Source of the DNA: Prevotella sp.
GTDB taxonomy: Bacteria > Bacteroidota > Bacteroidia > Bacteroidales > Bacteroidaceae
Direction of reading: 5' to 3'
Assembly: GCA_017402445.1 (NCBI GenBank)
Contig: JAFPME010000025.1
Location: forward strand, 1 to 41,074
DNA length: 41,074 nucleotides
In this document: one piece after another, positions 16,650-24,488 of the stretch
How the letters are laid out: every line of letters starts with the position of its first letter
Numbering within the stretch: the first letter of the stretch is position 1
Notes under the pieces: generated by a model
The model's input: the letters and a program-made list of their open reading frames with translations, nothing else
Told to the model about the DNA's origin: nothing
Database searches by the model: none
Made by a program: the position numbers and the translations under genes

Positions 16650-16683
16650 AAATGCCAGGAGAATTTGACTTCTTCTGGCATTT
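16650..16683. terminator. Bidirectional terminator between xylanase and pheS
   Basis: AAATGCCAGGAGAA and TTCTTCTGGCATTT form a 14-bp stem with one G-T position and a 6-nt loop. The flank on the minus strand is TTTCGTTTCT, a T-rich tail, so it can serve the leftward pheS as well as the rightward xylanase. Confidence 0.75.
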
Positions 16684-16752
16684 ATAATATGAAATGTTGT
16701 TTGTCTTTTCTCGGGGAAGACCTCGATTTTTCCTTGGAAGGAAGACCAATGC

Positions 16753-17793
16753 TTAGTGGGCAGCTTCGAATTCGCGCAGGAAGCGGACATCGTTCTCCGA
16801 GAACAGACGGAGATCGCTGACCTGATACTTCAAGTTGGTGATGCGCTCAACGCCCAAACCGAAGGCGTAGCCGCTGTAGACCTTGCTGTCAATGCCGCAG
16901 AGTTCGAGTACGTTCGGGTCAACCATGCCGCAACCCAGAATCTCTACCCAGCCTGTATGCTTACAGAATCCGCAGCCCTTGCCGCCACAGATGTGGCATG
17001 AGATGTCCATTTCGGCACTCGGTTCGGTGAAGGGGAAGTAGCTGGGACGCAGGCGGATTTTCGTGTCTGCTCCGAAGAGCTCGCGAGCGAAGGACAGAAG
17101 CACCTGCTTGAGGTCTGTGAACGAGACGTTCTTGTCGATGTAGAGTCCTTCAATCTGATGGAAAAAGCAATGGGCGCGGGCCGTGATGGCTTCGTTACGG
17201 TAGACGCGTCCGGGGCAGATGATACGTATGGGCGGCTGTTGTTTCTCCATGACACGTGCCTGAACCGAGCTGGTATGCGAGCGCAGGAGAATGTTCTTCG
17301 TCACGTCACCCGTGGCACTTTCTTCCACGAAGAAGGTGTCCTGCATGTCGCGCGCGGGATGGTCTGCGGCGAAGTTCATTTTAGTGAATACATGAAGATC
17401 GTCTTCCACTTCGGGACCGTCGGCCAAGACGAATCCCATACGCTGGAAGATGTCGATGATTTCATTGCGCACGATGGTCAGCGGATGGCGCGTTCCAAGC
17501 TCGATGGGGTAGGGGGAGCGCGTCAAGTCGAGGTCGTCCTGCTTGTCGTCGGCTGAGCAAGCCTGCTCGCGCAGCGCGTTGATGCGCTCCGTCGCCGTCT
17601 GCTTCAGTTCGTTGATTTTCATGCCGACAGCCTTTTTCTGGTCGGCGGCGACGTTGCGGAACTCCTGCATGAGGGCGTTGATCTCGCCCTTCTTGCTGAG
17701 ATACTTCAGTCTGAGAGCCTCAATTTCTTCTGCGTTGGAAGCCGACATTTGGCTTACCTCTTTCAGCAGTTCTTCAATTCTTTCGAGTATCAT
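16753..17793 (-). CDS. pheS: Phenylalanine-tRNA ligase alpha subunit
   Basis: A 346-aa class II aminoacyl-tRNA synthetase subunit that charges tRNA-Phe with the beta subunit PheT. An N-terminal coiled-coil (about 1-85) leads to the catalytic domain, with motif-2-like RAHCFFHQIEGLY, a cysteine-rich insert CHICGGKGCGFC, then GWVEILGCGMV, and motif 3 in FGLGVERI. The length and start are standard. pheT is not adjacent, as in many Bacteroidetes. The gene has its own TACCTTTG box and a leader with a stable hairpin (17829-17852). Confidence 0.96.
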   Translation of the reverse strand: MILERIEELLKEVSQMSASNAEEIEALRLKYLSKKGEINALMQEFRNVAADQKKAVGMKINELKQTATERINALREQACSADDKQDDLDLTRSPYPIELGTRHPLTIVRNEIIDIFQRMGFVLADGPEVEDDLHVFTKMNFAADHPARDMQDTFFVEESATGDVTKNILLRSHTSSVQARVMEKQQPPIRIICPGRVYRNEAITARAHCFFHQIEGLYIDKNVSFTDLKQVLLSFARELFGADTKIRLRPSYFPFTEPSAEMDISCHICGGKGCGFCKHTGWVEILGCGMVDPNVLELCGIDSKVYSGYAFGLGVERITNLKYQVSDLRLFSENDVRFLREFEAAH

Positions 17794-17828
17794 CTTTACG
17801 GTTTGCTGATTTACTATTACTGAAAAGA

Positions 17829-17852
17829 GCCCGACGTGTTGTCGCGTCAGGC
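17829..17852 (-). promoter_or_regulatory. pheS leader hairpin, possible attenuator
   Basis: In the minus-strand RNA GCCUGACG pairs with CGUCGGGC over 8 bp including one G-U, with an 8-nt loop, followed by UCUUUUC and about 30 nt before the ATG. The shape resembles a weak intrinsic terminator in the leader. No T-box or leader peptide rich in Phe codons is seen. Confidence 0.4.
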
Positions 17853-17875
17853 CATGTTTCTTTCCTTTCGGGGTG

Positions 17876-17883
17876 CAAAGGTA
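17876..17883 (-). promoter_or_regulatory. -7 box of pheS
   Basis: The minus strand reads TACCTTTG, giving a leader of about 75 nt that contains the hairpin at 17829-17852. No clear -33 element. Confidence 0.55.
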
Positions 17884-17907
17884 GTGATTATTTTTGAATT
17901 ATCACGA

Positions 17908-18657
17908 CTAACGGCCTACAAATTTTGCTCCCGCTGTCAGCGTATAGCCTTTCACTGGTGCACAGTAGTTCTTGCCGAGAGCCTGTTCAGCCTTTTTCTC
18001 GAACGGCAGTTTGCCCTGTTTGATGCTTTTGATGACGACGTGGGTGTTCACGCGAGCGTAATTCTCCTTCAGATGTTTAATGTCGTTGTCGCGTAGACGG
18101 ATGCAGCCTTCACTGTCACGGCCCGGTACGCTGGCCTCGTTGCTGGTGCTTCCATGGATGCCAATGCCCGAATGGCCTGGTGTGACGAGCCGCAAGAACC
18201 ATGCTCCGTACGAAGGCACGCTGCCACGACCGTCCTTGAAGTCGTGCTTCCACGACGATGCCGGTTGTATCTGGCTGATGTAGAATGGCTTTTCCATGCT
18301 GCATTCGGGCGTTTTCATGTCGCCTACGCGCTGTTTGTTCTCAGGATTCAGGGCGTAGCAGACGGGGTAGTGGGCCACGAGCAGGGTGTCGCGTCCTGCC
18401 ACTTCGTAGACGTAGAGCCGGTATTCCTTCTTCGAGATGACGATGAAGCAGTTCTTGGCCACTACCTCCGACGGTTTTTTGTAGACGTGCATTTGGTCGG
18501 TGTAGTCGTAGACGTGATACGTCTTCTTGCCTACCTGTACGTAGGTCATGTCTTCGTCGGCGGGCTTGTTGGTTCCGTTGCCGTCTTTCGGCTGCGCATG
18601 CAGATTGAGAAATGCTCCTGCTGCCATTGCTGCCAGCAGGAGTTTAGGATGTTTCAT
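17908..18657 (-). CDS. Exported L,D-transpeptidase (YkuD-type), copy 1
   Basis: A 249-aa secreted protein with a signal peptide (about 1-22, ending LHAQ) and one YkuD-type domain (about 68-215). The catalytic His168 lies in GIHGST and the nucleophile Cys185 in DSEGCIRLRD; the usual SHGC is SEGC here. YkuD enzymes make or edit 3-3 cross-links in peptidoglycan or attach proteins to it. It is a paralogue of the lipoprotein at 19277-20107: both share FKDGRGS/FGDGRGS, NEASVPGRDSEGCIRLRDND and a C-terminal KLPFE-KA-QALG stretch. It follows the SH3 gene by 8 bp, last in a four-gene leftward cluster. Confidence 0.87.
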   Translation of the reverse strand: MKHPKLLLAAMAAGAFLNLHAQPKDGNGTNKPADEDMTYVQVGKKTYHVYDYTDQMHVYKKPSEVVAKNCFIVISKKEYRLYVYEVAGRDTLLVAHYPVCYALNPENKQRVGDMKTPECSMEKPFYISQIQPASSWKHDFKDGRGSVPSYGAWFLRLVTPGHSGIGIHGSTSNEASVPGRDSEGCIRLRDNDIKHLKENYARVNTHVVIKSIKQGKLPFEKKAEQALGKNYCAPVKGYTLTAGAKFVGR

Positions 18658-18665
18658 ATACGTTG

Positions 18666-19244
18666 TTATTTAGTGATGTAAGAGAATTTTTTGGAGATGT
18701 AAACAGTCTTTCCGTTGTACTCCACCTTGTAGAACTCACCTGATTCGCCCAGATGAGTGAGGTAGGTGCCTTTGGGAAGATAGCAGGGTGAGCCATCTTT
18801 CCATGTGTAGTAAACGTAATTGGTGCCGGGGCCGGTGCGCAGTCGCACGTTTGTTCCGTTCACCACGACGTAGAACTTGTCGCTCTTCTTAGTTGAAGTC
18901 TTGGCGGTGGCAGGGCTTTCGGTGGTCACGTAGGAGTAATCCTTGGAGATGTAGACCTTGTTTCCTTGGAATTCGACGTAGTAGAAACCGTCAGCTTCAC
19001 CGAGATAAGCCAGCTTGGTGCCTTTTTTGGCGTAGCGTGGGCTACCGTTGTCGTAGCACAGCCAGCTGGCGTCGAGGCTTGGCTCGAAGCGCAGTCGCAC
19101 ATTTGTTCCGTTGACCACAACGTATTTCTTTGTCTGTTGTGTTTCCATCAGGATGGATTCACTCGGGGAGTTGGCCGAAGCCATAGCTGGAATCGCTGTG
19201 CTAATGGCCAGCAACATGACGATTGATTTGAAAATCTGTTTCAT
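18666..19244 (-). CDS. Secreted protein with two SH3-like repeats
   Basis: A 192-aa exported protein (signal peptide about 1-24) composed of two copies of a bacterial SH3-like repeat, residues 40-107 and 124-191. Both begin YVVVNGTNVRLR and end VYISK-YSY[VI]T, so they arose by duplication; the linker is Ser/Thr/Lys-rich. Bacterial SH3 repeats often bind peptidoglycan or cell-surface ligands. Set between two L,D-transpeptidase genes, it may be a wall-binding partner of those enzymes; this is inference. No enzymatic motif is present. Confidence 0.8.
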   Translation of the reverse strand: MKQIFKSIVMLLAISTAIPAMASANSPSESILMETQQTKKYVVVNGTNVRLRFEPSLDASWLCYDNGSPRYAKKGTKLAYLGEADGFYYVEFQGNKVYISKDYSYVTTESPATAKTSTKKSDKFYVVVNGTNVRLRTGPGTNYVYYTWKDGSPCYLPKGTYLTHLGESGEFYKVEYNGKTVYISKKFSYITK

Positions 19245-19276
19245 TTTGGTTAGTTTTTATAGGGTTAATGATAAGT

Positions 19277-20107
19277 TTATTCCATGACTACGGTGCGCTC
19301 ACCGGAGCCGGAGGTAACGTTCTCGGAAGTGCTCAGCGTGTCGGTTGCGGTCTGCCCTGACAGAGGATTGCCCACACGTGCTGCGCGGTAGCGGGCACCC
19401 AACGCTTGCTGTGCTTTCAGCTCGAAGGGAAGCTTCTTTTCGTTGGCTCCCTTGATAATGACTTTCTGGCCTACTTCTGCGAAGCGGTCGTGGAGCACGT
19501 TCAGGTCGTTGTCGCGCAGTCGGATGCAGCCTTCGCTGTCGCGTCCGGGCACGCTGGCCTCGTTGTTGGTGCTGCCGTGGATGCCGACACCAGTGAACCC
19601 AGGTGTCTCCAACCTCATGAACCAATCGCCGTATGACCGGATGGAGCCGCGTCCGTCGCCAAAATCGTGGTGCCAGTCGGTGGCGTTCTGTATCTGTTGG
19701 ATGGTGAATGGTTGCAGCATGGTGCTCTCTGGCGTTCGCATGTCTCCGCTCTTGGTCTTTGCTTCTGGGTAGCGTGCGTAGCAAACGGGGAAGTGTGCAG
19801 CCAGAATGGTGTCGTGCTGTTCAGGACGTGCCTCGTAGACGTAGAGTCTGAACTCGCGTTTGGAAATGACCATGAAGCAGAGCTCGCGCTTTACCTCCTG
19901 CGTATACACCTGCATGCTGTCGTTGATGTCGGCCACGTTGTATGTCCTTCCGGCTTGTCCGACGTTGCACATCGCAATGGCCGAATCCTCGTTGACGAGC
20001 GAGTCGGTACGCTCGGCCGTAGGTTGACTGTCTTTTCCCGAACCACATCCGGCGAAGATGCCCGTCAGGAGGGCGATGGTCCATGTCGTTATAGTTTCTT
20101 TCTTCAT
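19277..20107 (-). CDS. Lipoprotein L,D-transpeptidase (YkuD-type), copy 2
   Basis: A 276-aa protein with a lipoprotein signal (lipobox IFAGC, Cys21), which sets the start at 20107 and not at the longer frame. The YkuD-type domain (about 75-225) carries His177 in GIHGST and Cys194 in DSEGCIRLRD, with SEGC as in copy 1. A Ser/Thr-rich tail (about 245-276) is absent from copy 1. Membrane anchoring versus free secretion suggests the two paralogues act at different envelope sites. It lies 28 bp after the SpmAB-like gene and 32 bp before the SH3 gene. Confidence 0.87.
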   Translation of the reverse strand: MKKETITTWTIALLTGIFAGCGSGKDSQPTAERTDSLVNEDSAIAMCNVGQAGRTYNVADINDSMQVYTQEVKRELCFMVISKREFRLYVYEARPEQHDTILAAHFPVCYARYPEAKTKSGDMRTPESTMLQPFTIQQIQNATDWHHDFGDGRGSIRSYGDWFMRLETPGFTGVGIHGSTNNEASVPGRDSEGCIRLRDNDLNVLHDRFAEVGQKVIIKGANEKKLPFELKAQQALGARYRAARVGNPLSGQTATDTLSTSENVTSGSGERTVVME

Positions 20108-20135
20108 CTGTTCTTTTCGTTTGTCTGAGTGATGG

Positions 20136-21368
20136 TCATCCCCAGAAATAGTAGCTGAAAAGCACGGCAGCAATCATACCAGCAAAGTCGGCCGCCAAAC
20201 CGCAGCCAACGGCGTTGCGGTAACGCTTCACGCCTACGCTGCCGAAGTAAATGGCAAGGATATAGAACGTAGTGTCGGTGCAGCCCTGCAGCACACCTGC
20301 CAGGTGACCTACGAACGAGTCGGGACCGTAGGTGGCCATGCATTCAAGCATCATGCCGCGGGCTCCGCTGCCGTTGAGAGGCTTCATCAGTGCCACGGGG
20401 ACGGCTGCCACGAAGTCGGTGTCCAGCCCGCAGGCTGCAACAACGTGGGTCAGACCGTCTTGAACGAGTCCGAGAGCACCGCTGGCCTTGAACACGCCGA
20501 TGGCTGCCAGGATGGCAACACAATACGGTATGAGGCTGACGGCAACGCTGAATCCGCCCTTTGCCCCCTGTATGAACGAGTCGTAGACGTTCAGACGCTT
20601 GTACCAACCGGAGCAAATGAACAGCACAATGGCCCCGATGATGAGGCAGCTGGTGAGCAGACGGCAGAATGCCTGCACTTGTGTGTTGTCCATGCCGTGC
20701 ATAGCCCAGAACAAGCTGCCCACCAATGCGGCTACGATGGCGAACATGATGAGGAAAGCGCGGCGAAACAGGTTAATACGCTGCGAGATACTGACAACGA
20801 TGAGACCTACGATGGTGGAGACCATTGTTGTCAGCAGGAGTGGAATAAATACGTCTGTGGGGTCAGCGGAACCTGCTTTGGCCCGGTAGGCCATGATGGA
20901 AACGGGGATGATGGTGAGTCCCGACGTGTTGAGCACGAGGAACATAATCATCGAATTGGTTGCCGTGTCTTTTTTCGGATTCAGTTCTTGCAGCTCCTGC
21001 ATGGCTTTCAGGCCGCAGGGGGTGGCTGCGTTGTCGAGTCCGAGCATGTTGGCAGAGATGTTCATGAAGATGCTGCCGAGCGCAGGATGGTTCTTTGGAA
21101 TTTCGGGAAAGAGCTTGGACAGGACCGGACTAAGCCCCTTCGCGAGCTTGGCGACAAGGCCGCTGTCCTCGCCGATTTTCAGGATGCCCATCCATAGCGT
21201 GAGTGTTCCGGTGAGACCTAATGTCATTTCAAAAGCCATCTTCGACATTTCGAAGGTAGAGTCCATCATGGATGGCAACGCTTCGGTGTCTCCCATGAAG
21301 ACAAGACGTATCACACCGACGATTGTACCAATCAGAAATAATCCTATCCAGATATAGTTGAGTGCCAT
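20136..21368 (-). CDS. Fused SpmA-SpmB-like nucleoside-recognition membrane protein
   Basis: A 410-aa polytopic inner-membrane protein uniting two nucleoside-recognition (Gate) domains. The N-terminal half carries the SpmA-like GLDNAATPCGLKAMQEL; the C-terminal half carries the SpmB-like GCTDTTFYILAIYFGSVG. In Bacillus SpmA and SpmB are separate proteins needed for spore core dehydration; Bacteroidetes do not sporulate and keep the fusion for an unknown purpose. The start at 21368 is supported by a TACTTTTG box at 21395-21388. It heads a cluster with two L,D-transpeptidases and an SH3 protein, which hints at a link to the cell wall. Confidence 0.88.
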   Translation of the reverse strand: MALNYIWIGLFLIGTIVGVIRLVFMGDTEALPSMMDSTFEMSKMAFEMTLGLTGTLTLWMGILKIGEDSGLVAKLAKGLSPVLSKLFPEIPKNHPALGSIFMNISANMLGLDNAATPCGLKAMQELQELNPKKDTATNSMIMFLVLNTSGLTIIPVSIMAYRAKAGSADPTDVFIPLLLTTMVSTIVGLIVVSISQRINLFRRAFLIMFAIVAALVGSLFWAMHGMDNTQVQAFCRLLTSCLIIGAIVLFICSGWYKRLNVYDSFIQGAKGGFSVAVSLIPYCVAILAAIGVFKASGALGLVQDGLTHVVAACGLDTDFVAAVPVALMKPLNGSGARGMMLECMATYGPDSFVGHLAGVLQGCTDTTFYILAIYFGSVGVKRYRNAVGCGLAADFAGMIAAVLFSYYFWG

Positions 21369-21387
21369 AGACCGTTTTTTATTGCTG

Positions 21388-21419
21388 CAAAAGTACTTAT
21401 TTAAATTGAGACAACCAAA
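21388..21419 (-). promoter_or_regulatory. Promoter of the SpmAB/transpeptidase cluster
   Basis: The minus strand has TTTG at 21419-21416 and TACTTTTG at 21395-21388, 20 bp apart. The leader would be about 13 nt. It is back-to-back with the promoter at 21459-21466. Confidence 0.6.
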
Positions 21420-21458
21420 TAATTTGGGGATTCTTTCGTTTACTTCAAAAAAAGTGTG

Positions 21459-21466
21459 TATCTTTG
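21459..21466 (+). promoter_or_regulatory. -7 box of the lipoprotein-murB-MBL operon
   Basis: TATCTTTG about 40 bp before the ATG at 21507. It places the earlier in-frame ATG (21456) upstream of transcription, supporting 21507. No clear -33 element. Confidence 0.55.
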
Positions 21467-21506
21467 CCACAATTTTGAGAGAAAGCTCATTTTATGGTTT
21501 ATTAGT

Positions 21507-22355
21507 ATGAGAAAAGGATTTTATGTGGTCTTTTTTGTCTGCGTCGGTATGGTGTTCTTCTCGACAGGATGCACCGATAAAAAGCCTGCAGCCGCCGATT
21601 CCACTGAGGTGGTGCAGCCTGATACCGACACAACGGCTCTTGACACGCTGGAGGAAATCATGGCGGAAACGCCGATTCCGAAAGCGGCCGATGAACTCTT
21701 CGACGACTTTATCTATAACTTTTTGGGCAACAGGAAGTTTCAGAAAAGCCGCATCAAGTGGCCTCTGCCTGTCGTCTCGGGCTCACGTACAAACCTTGTG
21801 CAGGCAAAGAAATGGTCGCAGGAGCAGCTATTCCTGCCGCAGAGCTATTACACCTTGATTCTCGACAGCCGCAAGGAGCTGAAACTCTCAAAGGATACGA
21901 GCGTCAACCATGTTGTGGTGGAGCAGATACATTTGGAGGAAGATAATGTGAAGTCGTTCGTCTTTGACCGTTTGGAAGGACAATGGCAGCTCACAAAAGT
22001 GACTAAGACTCCGATGGAACAGAATGTGAATGCTTCGTTCCTGTCATTCTATAACAAGTTCTCGGTCGATTCCGCTTTTCAGGCAAAGAGCTTGTCCGAG
22101 TCTATTTCCTTCTCAGGACCTGATCCTGACGATGAATACAAGGACGTTCATACCAGCATTTCGCCTGAAGATTGGATGTACTATGCTCCCACGGACCTGC
22201 CACAGGGAACCATCTACAACATCATCTATGGAAAAAAGACCACTTCAGGCAAGAAAAAATACTTTTTGTTGAGGGGCATAGCCAACGGTCAGGAGATGGA
22301 AATGACCTTCCAGCTCGTGGAAGATGAATGGAAACTAACAGGCGTAAAAGAATGA
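21507..22355 (+). CDS. Putative lipoprotein, possibly DUF4348 family
   Basis: A 282-aa lipoprotein with a clear lipobox FSTGC (Cys22), followed by an acidic, threonine-rich linker and a folded domain of about 225 residues with many alternating hydrophobic and polar strands ending WKLTGVKE. I think it belongs to DUF4348, a Bacteroidales lipoprotein family of unknown function, but that assignment is from memory and tentative. The stop overlaps the murB start in ATGA, so translation is probably coupled. Confidence 0.6.
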   Translation: MRKGFYVVFFVCVGMVFFSTGCTDKKPAAADSTEVVQPDTDTTALDTLEEIMAETPIPKAADELFDDFIYNFLGNRKFQKSRIKWPLPVVSGSRTNLVQAKKWSQEQLFLPQSYYTLILDSRKELKLSKDTSVNHVVVEQIHLEEDNVKSFVFDRLEGQWQLTKVTKTPMEQNVNASFLSFYNKFSVDSAFQAKSLSESISFSGPDPDDEYKDVHTSISPEDWMYYAPTDLPQGTIYNIIYGKKTTSGKKKYFLLRGIANGQEMEMTFQLVEDEWKLTGVKE

Positions 22356-23365
22356 AGGACCTGAGTGACTATAGCCTGAAGGAGCACAACACGTTTGGTA
22401 TTGAGGCTCGGTGTCAACGCTTTCTTGAATATGTCGACGAAGCAGAAGCCCGGCAAGTTGCCGCTTTGCTACGCGACACAGCCTCTCCTCATATAATAAT
22501 AGGTGGAGGAAGCAATCTCTTGTTGACGAAGGATTTTGCCGGAACGGTGGTCCATTCTGCCGTGAAGGGCATCCGATTGGAAACCCGGCAGGACGACAAC
22601 ATCGTCAGTTGTGGCAGCGGAGAACTGTGGGACGATGTCGTCGCTTGGTGTGTGTTGCATGGGATGGGCAGTCTGGTGAACCTCTCGCTCATACCAGGTG
22701 AGGTGGGTGCTTCCGTGGTTCAGAACATCGGGGCATACGGTGCTGAGGTGTCACAGTACGTTCAGGAGATCCGAGCCGTAGAGATTTCGACGGGCGAAAC
22801 CGTTTCTATTACTCCTGACGAATGCAGGTATGGTTATCGTGACAGTCGTTTCAAGCACGAATGGCGCAACCGTTTTCTGATTACACTCGTGCGCTATCGG
22901 CTTCCCAAACACGAGGAGCTGAATGTTGAATACGGAAACATCAGGGCTGAACTGCAGCGAAAAGGCATTGTGAAAGCAACGGCCGGAGAACTGCGGCAGA
23001 CCATCATAGACATTCGGAATGCCAAACTTCCCGACCCGAAAGTAGAAGGGAATGCCGGCAGCTTTTTCATGAATCCCATTGTCGGACGCAAAAAATACGA
23101 TGAACTGTCGGTGCTATATCCTGACATGCCACATTATATGGTTGACGAGGACCACGTGAAGATTCCTGCCGGATGGATGATTGAACAGTGTGGCTGGAAA
23201 GGACGGACGCTCGGACATGCAGGCGTTCATTCAAAACAGGCACTTGTTCTTGTCAACAAAGGAGGAGCAACGGGCCTGGAGATTGTGCAACTTTGTGAGG
23301 CTGTCAGGCAAGATGTGAAGGTAAAGTTCGGCATCGACATTCATCCTGAAGTAAACATCATCTGA
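22352..23365 (+). CDS. murB: UDP-N-acetylenolpyruvoylglucosamine reductase MurB
   Basis: A 337-aa FAD enzyme that completes UDP-MurNAc synthesis for peptidoglycan. The FAD-binding IGGGSNLL is at residues 50-57; RYGYRDSRFK, GNAGSFFMNP with the proton-donor serine, and the terminal HPEV with Glu333 are all present. ATG 22352 is chosen over the in-frame ATG at 22328 because it makes a 4-bp ATGA overlap with the lipoprotein gene and gives the typical MurB N-terminus SLKEHNTFGI. The MBL-hydrolase gene follows 5 bp later. Confidence 0.95.
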   Translation: MKDLSDYSLKEHNTFGIEARCQRFLEYVDEAEARQVAALLRDTASPHIIIGGGSNLLLTKDFAGTVVHSAVKGIRLETRQDDNIVSCGSGELWDDVVAWCVLHGMGSLVNLSLIPGEVGASVVQNIGAYGAEVSQYVQEIRAVEISTGETVSITPDECRYGYRDSRFKHEWRNRFLITLVRYRLPKHEELNVEYGNIRAELQRKGIVKATAGELRQTIIDIRNAKLPDPKVEGNAGSFFMNPIVGRKKYDELSVLYPDMPHYMVDEDHVKIPAGWMIEQCGWKGRTLGHAGVHSKQALVLVNKGGATGLEIVQLCEAVRQDVKVKFGIDIHPEVNII

Positions 23366-23370
23366 AAGAA

Positions 23371-24135
23371 ATGCAGCTTACATTCTTAGGAACGGGAACT
23401 TCGGTGGGCGTGCCCGCCATCGGATGCACCTGCAAAGTGTGTCGAAGTCAGGACCAACACGACAAACGCCTTCGCTGCTCGGCTCTGATTGAAACGGAGG
23501 CGACGAGGATTCTCATCGACACGGGGCCCGACTTCCGGCAGCAGATGCTTTCGCAGCCTTTCAGGAAGATCGATGCCGTGCTGATGACACATATTCACTA
23601 CGATCATGCTGGCGGTATTGACGACCTCCGTCCGTTCTGTCAGTTCGGCGAAGTGAACGTCTATGCCAATGAAGGAACGGCCCACGGACTCATGCAGACG
23701 GTTCCTTATTGCTTTGCCGAACATCGCTATCCAGGTGCACCTTCCATCAATCTGCATGCCATTCCGGCTCACCGGCCGCTGCAAGTCAACGAACTGACCG
23801 TCGTCCCCTTTGTCGTCAATCACGGAAAACTGCCCATCTTCGGCTTTCGTATCGGTCCTTTGGCCTACATCACGGACATGAAGACCATCGATGACGAAGA
23901 GCTCTCTTATGTGCAAGGCGCCCAGACACTTGTCGTGAACGCCCTTCGCTTTGCCCCCGACCACCACGCCCATCAGAATGTTGATGACGCCATTCGTTTT
24001 GCAAGAAAGGTCGGAGCGCGTAAAACATGGCTGGTTCATTCCTGCCACGACATTGGTTTGCACGAAGAAGTAAACCGCCAATTGCCTCCCGACATACAGC
24101 TTGCGTACGACGGTCAGGTGATTGAAATTGTATAA
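23371..24135 (+). CDS. MBL-fold metallo-hydrolase (PhnP-like)
   Basis: A 254-aa metallo-beta-lactamase-fold protein with the metal motif THIHYDHAGG at residues 73-82 and further histidines in VNHGKLP and VHSCHD. The N-terminal GTGTSVGVP and the CxCxxC cysteine cluster (residues 19-24) resemble the PhnP group of cyclic phosphodiesterases. No phosphonate genes are nearby, so the substrate is open. It is cytosolic and translationally close to murB (5-bp gap), ending at a hairpin terminator. Confidence 0.85.
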   Translation: MQLTFLGTGTSVGVPAIGCTCKVCRSQDQHDKRLRCSALIETEATRILIDTGPDFRQQMLSQPFRKIDAVLMTHIHYDHAGGIDDLRPFCQFGEVNVYANEGTAHGLMQTVPYCFAEHRYPGAPSINLHAIPAHRPLQVNELTVVPFVVNHGKLPIFGFRIGPLAYITDMKTIDDEELSYVQGAQTLVVNALRFAPDHHAHQNVDDAIRFARKVGARKTWLVHSCHDIGLHEEVNRQLPPDIQLAYDGQVIEIV

Positions 24136-24142
24136 AAGCATT

Positions 24143-24170
24143 TTCCCTTCCCGAAAAGCAGGGAAGGGAA
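24143..24170. terminator. Terminator between the MBL and small-protein operons
   Basis: TTCCCTTCCC (24143-24152) and GGGAAGGGAA (24161-24170) form a perfect 10-bp stem with an 8-nt loop between converging genes. The minus-strand tail is AATGCTTTTA. Confidence 0.65.
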
Positions 24171-24175
24171 GAGGG

Positions 24176-24433
24176 TCATTTCTTGAACTTCCGATAGAGT
24201 TTCCACACCAAAATCAAACCGTCGAGAACGCCAGCTCCCGTGCTCATCAGGCCTTGCATGCGCAAACCCTTGTTCTTGCGAGTGGTCAGAGCCGTCGGCT
24301 TGCTGAAAAGCTGCTGCCGCAGTTTCGTTATCTGTGTGCTGTCTTTGCGTATCTCCTTCAGCAACTGTGCCTTGCGGTCACTGATGGCTTGCAGGGTAGT
24401 GAAGGTCGCTCGTGTCTGCGTGTCCTCTGTCAT
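24176..24433 (-). CDS. Small basic protein of unknown function
   Basis: An 85-aa protein with a helical, charged N-terminal half (possible coiled coil) and a glycine-containing hydrophobic patch GLMSTGAGVLDGLILVWKLY before a basic end. I do not recognise a family. It is the last gene of a leftward operon with YtxH and a holin-like membrane protein, an order seen repeatedly in Bacteroidetes, so it is probably real. A membrane-associated role is suggested by the context only. Confidence 0.6.
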   Translation of the reverse strand: MTEDTQTRATFTTLQAISDRKAQLLKEIRKDSTQITKLRQQLFSKPTALTTRKNKGLRMQGLMSTGAGVLDGLILVWKLYRKFKK

Positions 24434-24488
24434 AAGCGGTAGTCTTTTCTTCGTCTGCGTGCAGTGCAGCCCTGTCTGTCCCTGCGTG

